DNA of 64,000 bases, from assembly GCA_030545055.2 (NCBI GenBank), contig CM061533.1, forward strand, positions 20,507,744-20,571,743, given 5' to 3'. Of the stretch, positions 59,938 to 64,000 are shown piece by piece. The translations under genes and the position numbers were made by a program. The stretch's first letter is position 1. Every line of letters begins with the position of its first letter. The stretch is from Neoaliturus tenellus (lineage: Eukaryota; Arthropoda; Insecta; Hemiptera; Cicadellidae). The notes below the pieces were generated by a model, which saw only the letters and a list, made by a program, of their open reading frames with translations, searched no databases and was not told where the DNA came from.

Positions 59938-60997
59938 TTGTAATTTGTGGTTATGTTTACCATGCGTAATACAGCATGAAAATGTGTTTCAGAGTAAATT
60001 TGGCAACAATGTATTGACTCCCATCGGACTATTTTCGTGAATCATATTATAATTAAATGCTCTGTTATGGATATGGATTAATAAAAGTAGTATACTAGTA
60101 AGGCCTCATCAGAACCAAACGTATTCCAACGTGTGTTTCCCTGAGTAAGTTTTCCGCTAATCTATACTTATTTAATACGCTAAGTTTTTTCAATTTTATA
60201 CTGATTTTAAGGTTTTGTTGTCATTGGATAAAGCTTGGTCTGTAGTATTTCCCGTTAAAGATTGACCATAGTTAAAATAAAGATTTTGTCCTTAGACTAA
60301 TAGAAATTTTCCCTTCTTAAAAAGTATTCTTTTTTATCGATAAGCTTCTAAATAAATATAAAAATTAATCAAGGAAAGTGCCTAAGGAACGGTTATGTAG
60401 ATGGACTCATGATAGAATGTTGTATTGGTTGCATTCCATAAAAATTTTATTTAAAAACTTGAAAAAGCCAACACCAATTAGTGTACAGTTGTAAATTACT
60501 GTTGTTTTGTGTGATTACTTATACTCATGATATTGGATTGGTCAATTGTAATTGATTTAGGGGGGATTTAGAGACAAACCCAGCACTGCATTGTCACGTC
60601 ATTGTCATGTGGCAGGCCAAATTAAAGTGCTTGATTATGAGCAACAATTAGGCACACCAATACATTAAAATAACCTATTTTTATTTATGGTAGGCCTATT
60701 GAATTTTATCATAGTAATGTAGCATTATAATTTGGCCAAATAACTTAATCTCTTTTTCTCTTAGGATAAAAACAACTTTATGTTCACTAAGACACGTGTT
60801 TATCAACAATAGCATATTTCATAAAAACATTTATTTTTGTATCTGCACTGTAAAAGGGAAAGGAGATATTTTCACTCATGTTGAGTCATTTCACCACTTT
60901 TCTAAAGAGTTGAAATTGAGCCACTCTTTCAGAGTAAAAATTCACTACCTCAAAAGAGAAATTTTGATCACCCACCAAAAGAGTGAATGTTTTCGTC
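59938..60997. other. AT-rich stretch, no gene seen
   Basis: No supported features up to the gap. Confidence 0.5.
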
Positions 60998-61097
60998 NNN
61001 NNNNNNNNNNNNNNNNNNNNNNNNNNNNNNNNNNNNNNNNNNNNNNNNNNNNNNNNNNNNNNNNNNNNNNNNNNNNNNNNNNNNNNNNNNNNNNNNN
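60998..61097. other. Assembly gap (100 N)
   Basis: Exactly 100 N, true size unknown. ORFs crossing it are artefacts. Confidence 0.99.
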
Positions 61098-61464
61098 ATA
61101 TTAGGGAAAGTGGGGGAAAGCGATCAGGGTGAACTTGGACTCTGATATTTCCGGTCATCCGTGCGGATTACTTTTCCGCCTCTCAAGGCACGAGCTTGGA
61201 TGTATCAGTGTCAAGGAAGACGCTCGGTCTAGGGACACGCTCGGTAGATGATACAGAAGTTGATAAACAAGGAATACGACCACTTTACAATCTATGACGA
61301 AATCCAGTTAAAAAGAGTTAGTAAAAAAAAAAAAATAAAAAAAAAATAACCCCCGTCGCAGCAGACCTGCGTACTCAGCGAATTTCCAAATAAGTAATAT
61401 TAATTTTGACCAGCTATACTTGTAAACAAAATTTCATCACTTGCTTATAAAAAGGGAAATAAAT
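61098..61464. other. GC-richer segment ending in an A-rich run
   Basis: About 220 bases of mixed composition end in an A-rich run (61323-61348). It could be a retroposed fragment or SINE-like tail. No ORF or RNA-gene structure is evident. Confidence 0.3.
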
Positions 61465-62161
61465 GTCTATTCTCCTTAAAATAAATATAGGGAAAGAGTA
61501 TGCAGGTATGCTGCCATGGGGGACACTAAAAGTAGGTTTTTAGCATAGAAAAAATTTATTTCGACTATATAAAGACATATAGTAAGTTTCATCAATATCT
61601 GTCCATAAATAAAAGAGTTTGCCTATTCTCCATATGATTAACATGGGAAAAGAGTATGCAGGTTTGCTGCCATGATAAGTACAAAAACCAAGATTTTTAC
61701 CTTAAATGGATGAATCTCAACCAAATGAAGCTAAATACCAAGTTTCATCCAAAAATATTGGTTAATAAGTGAAATATTAACACATCCTTATTCTCCATAA
61801 GATTAACATTGGAGCCCTAAAAGACAATGTACTGTCTTTAGACTTTGTAATATCTCGGTAACCAATGGAGATAGAGCAAAGCTTCAAAATACTAAATTGT
61901 GTGTTTTTTTGAGCTAAATCCAATGGTCAAAATAAAAATTTAAAATTTTTAAAATTTACATATGAAAAATGCAAAAAACCCATTTTTGGGGTACAAAACC
62001 CCCCAAAACTACCCCTTCCGGTAGGTCGATATGTCTGGTTTTCGAACTCATCCGAATAAACGTAGGATTACACATCTCTACCAAATTTGGTGTCGATTGG
62101 ACCATTTTTACGAGAGTTATCGTGTCTAGGGACACATACATATATACATATATATATATAC

Positions 62162-62221
<60 letters not shown>
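61465..62221 (+). repeat. Repetitive element with internal ~155-bp duplication and (CATA/TA)n tail
   Basis: GGGAAAGAGTATGCAGG and TGCTGCCATG occur near 61490 and again near 61646. The distal part (CATCTCTACCAAATTTGGTG, GATTGGACCATTTTTACGAG) has the look of a retroelement 3' end. It runs into CATATA and TA repeats at about 62138-62221. The reverse-strand 61-codon ORF at 61956-62141 lies in this repeat and has no recognised domain. Confidence 0.6.
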
Positions 62222-62245
62222 CATTTTTAATGACTATTATTTTTG

Positions 62246-62340
62246 GTCTCTGGGCACCTAAAAACGAAAAAGTAACATGGTCCCGGGCTTAGGTCTTACC
62301 ATGAGACCTACGGTAATAGCTTATTCCCTATGGGAAATTC
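62246..62340. repeat. Dispersed repeat, copy 2 (see 3090-3205)
   Basis: GAAAAAGTAACATGG, TTACCATGAG, CTACGGTAATAGC and ATTCCCTATGGGAAAT occur in the same order and near-same spacing as at 3090-3205. Confidence 0.6.
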
Positions 62341-62566
62341 GCTAAAAAAAAAAAACTGATAGAATTTTTGTTTTAGGAGGCATTTAATTGTGTTCAGGAA
62401 TTCCTGTCTACCATATCTTAAAAATTACTACTTACATTTGACTATAGCCCTTGTTTAAGCCTTTTACCAGGCTAATTAAAGTGTAAACATCGCTTGAAGC
62501 CGCAAGTATAAAGTTTTTCAATAAATTACATATAAGTGGATAGCATGTTAGCCTGGGTCTCTTTAA

Positions 62567-62908
62567 GCCTAGGCGCATATTGAGCTGTGCGGCACAGTCC
62601 GCGCAGCGCAGCGCAGCACAGGGCAGCATCGGCCAACACTCGCACAGTTTACTGCGTCGCACAGTTTACATTGCATATTGGGACGCAGTTCAGTGTCGAA
62701 GTTCGTTGTAGTATTGACGCTAGCATGGTGCGAGTGTTGAAACCGGCGCAGGTGAGCAATGCGGCACAGTTTCTGTGCCCCGGCCACGAGTCTCTGCGCT
62801 GCCCTGCCCTGCACCTGCGCGCGTCCATGCGAATACGTAAGTTACAAAAACTACCCTGCCCTGTGCTGCGCTGCGCTGCTCGGACTGCGTCACAATATGC
62901 GCGGGGCC
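62567..62908. mobile_element. GC-rich Harbinger-like MITE, 342 bp
   Basis: The left end is GCCTAGGCGCATATTG and the right end in reverse complement is GGCCCCGCGCATATTG. Both ends continue to CAGCGCAGCGCAGCACAGGG, giving arms of about 60 bases. TAA flanks both sides (62564-62566 and 62909-62911), fitting the TWA target of PIF/Harbinger. Overlapping ORFs in it come from its GC bias. Confidence 0.75.
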
Positions 62909-62911
62909 TAA

Positions 62912-64000
62912 GAAAGTGATGTAGGCCTATGCCTGGTTGTCCTATGGACCTTTTTAAGACATAGATGAACGTTTCCTTGCTGAGTTTGACATGATACATT
63001 AAGTATATTGAATCACTTTACGCATAGAAGTTTAAGCATGATTATATTTATTATTGATTGTGTTCAAGTTCTGCACAGATACATTTGGGCATGCCTATAT
63101 GGCTGTAGATTAAATTAAAATTTTGACTGCATGTAATTAAAAACTAAGTAAAACTTATGTAAAACTAAGTAACTTAATGGAAAACTAAAAGTATTGAATG
63201 AACTATTTATTTTTGCTATTGCATCTGTATTATTTAGGTACTGGTTTATTTTAATTGTATCTTTTGAAGTTTAGTATACAATATTACTGATGACGAGATC
63301 AATTGCATGTAGCACATGTTCAAAGATCAATGAATGTCTTACGTATTATGTCTTAGGTTGAGATTTCAACTGAAAGGGACATCTGAGATGTGCAGTTTGT
63401 ATTTTATTCAGAATAAACTTTGTCAATTGCATGTTATCCCCATGTAAGCTGAACGCGTGGGTTATCAAAACATTAGTGACGATGACTCAACTTAGACTTA
63501 ATTATTAAATGTATAGAGTAGGTAATTTTACGAGTAAGTATTTTGTAACTAGAACGAGAATATTCTTTTTGGGTATACTATACAGAGTGTTCATTTTTTC
63601 ATGCTTTCCAATTTCATCTTGTTAACTTAAAATTGGCACCTGGGCTTACAAAAAATAGTGCAGGGTTATGAGCTGAATTTAACGAAGGATAAAAATATAT
63701 CATCTTTGGTTGCTGTGCTCGATAAAAAAATTTTCAATAATAATTATTTCTCCTAATACTGTACCTGAAATATTTTTCAAGATACGAAAAATTTTTTTAA
63801 ACCCTATCTTAAATTTTACGTTACTTCCTAATACATTTAATAAAAATGTTGTAAACATTATGGATTTTTAAGGTTTCATCCTAAAGTCAGACGTTTCAAA
63901 ATTTTATGCATTTATTTATAAATAATTTGAAAGAAAATATTTTTTCTAGGTAAAAAAATACCACGTCACATTTTAGTTACTAACTCGGGGCTCAAAAATA
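62912..64000. other. AT-rich stretch, no gene seen
   Basis: Near 63580, TATACAGAGTGTTCATTTTT resembles the end of ACAGGGTGT-type fold-back elements, but no partner end is in the window. Confidence 0.4.

Noticed and set aside
60796..61158. ORFs running through the second N gap
   Set aside because: They read undetermined bases; no domain on either side.
62432..62999. Several Cys/Ala-rich ORFs on both strands
   Set aside because: They lie in a GC-rich MITE with inverted ends. Both strands stay open because of base composition.

Overview
This is an AT-rich, gene-poor stretch of a eukaryotic nuclear genome, almost certainly an arthropod and most likely an insect. The evidence is a full-length Jockey-clade non-LTR retrotransposon, Helitrons with 5'-TC/CTAG-3' ends, PIF/Harbinger-, pogo- and TTAA-type MITEs, spliced ORFs with GT..AG introns, AATAAA signals and two 100-N scaffold gaps. 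A hemipteran would fit, but nothing here proves the order. No bacterial gene, rRNA, convincing tRNA or CRISPR array was seen.

Layout. 0-3.2 kb: 3' part of a non-LTR retrotransposon and one and a half copies of a fold-back element. 6.8-11.3 kb: the only convincing non-LINE gene. It is a multi-exon C2H2 zinc-finger gene (three coding exons with matching phases, 458 codons) whose C-terminal half resembles the region that precedes the polymerase domain in Polinton/adintovirus-type DNA polymerase B proteins. It is bracketed by copies of one ~110-bp repeat. 11.6-14.6 kb: a satellite array that flips orientation through a long near-perfect inverted repeat and then runs into an assembly gap. 15-41 kb: intergenic or intronic DNA with MITEs, tandem duplications, a 1.6-kb Helitron and a few GC-rich segments that could be exons. 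41.2-47.2 kb: a three-level nest, in which a Jockey-like LINE with a 12-bp target-site duplication sits inside a Helitron, itself inside a hAT-like element. 48-64 kb: more repeats, a third TTAA MITE, an RT tail, two further MITEs and a second assembly gap.

How the parts relate. LINE ORF1 (nucleic-acid-binding, three zinc knuckles) and ORF2 (endonuclease plus reverse transcriptase) overlap by 14 nt and form one retrotransposition unit, but ORF2 carries an in-frame TAG 55 codons before the expected end. The RT fragment at the left edge also carries a premature stop near its C-terminus. The other elements are non-autonomous and would depend on transposases or Rep/helicases encoded elsewhere. The zinc-finger/polymerase-N-like gene is the best candidate for something undescribed: it keeps exact splice junctions, an intact frame and a poly(A) signal, but no polymerase domain.
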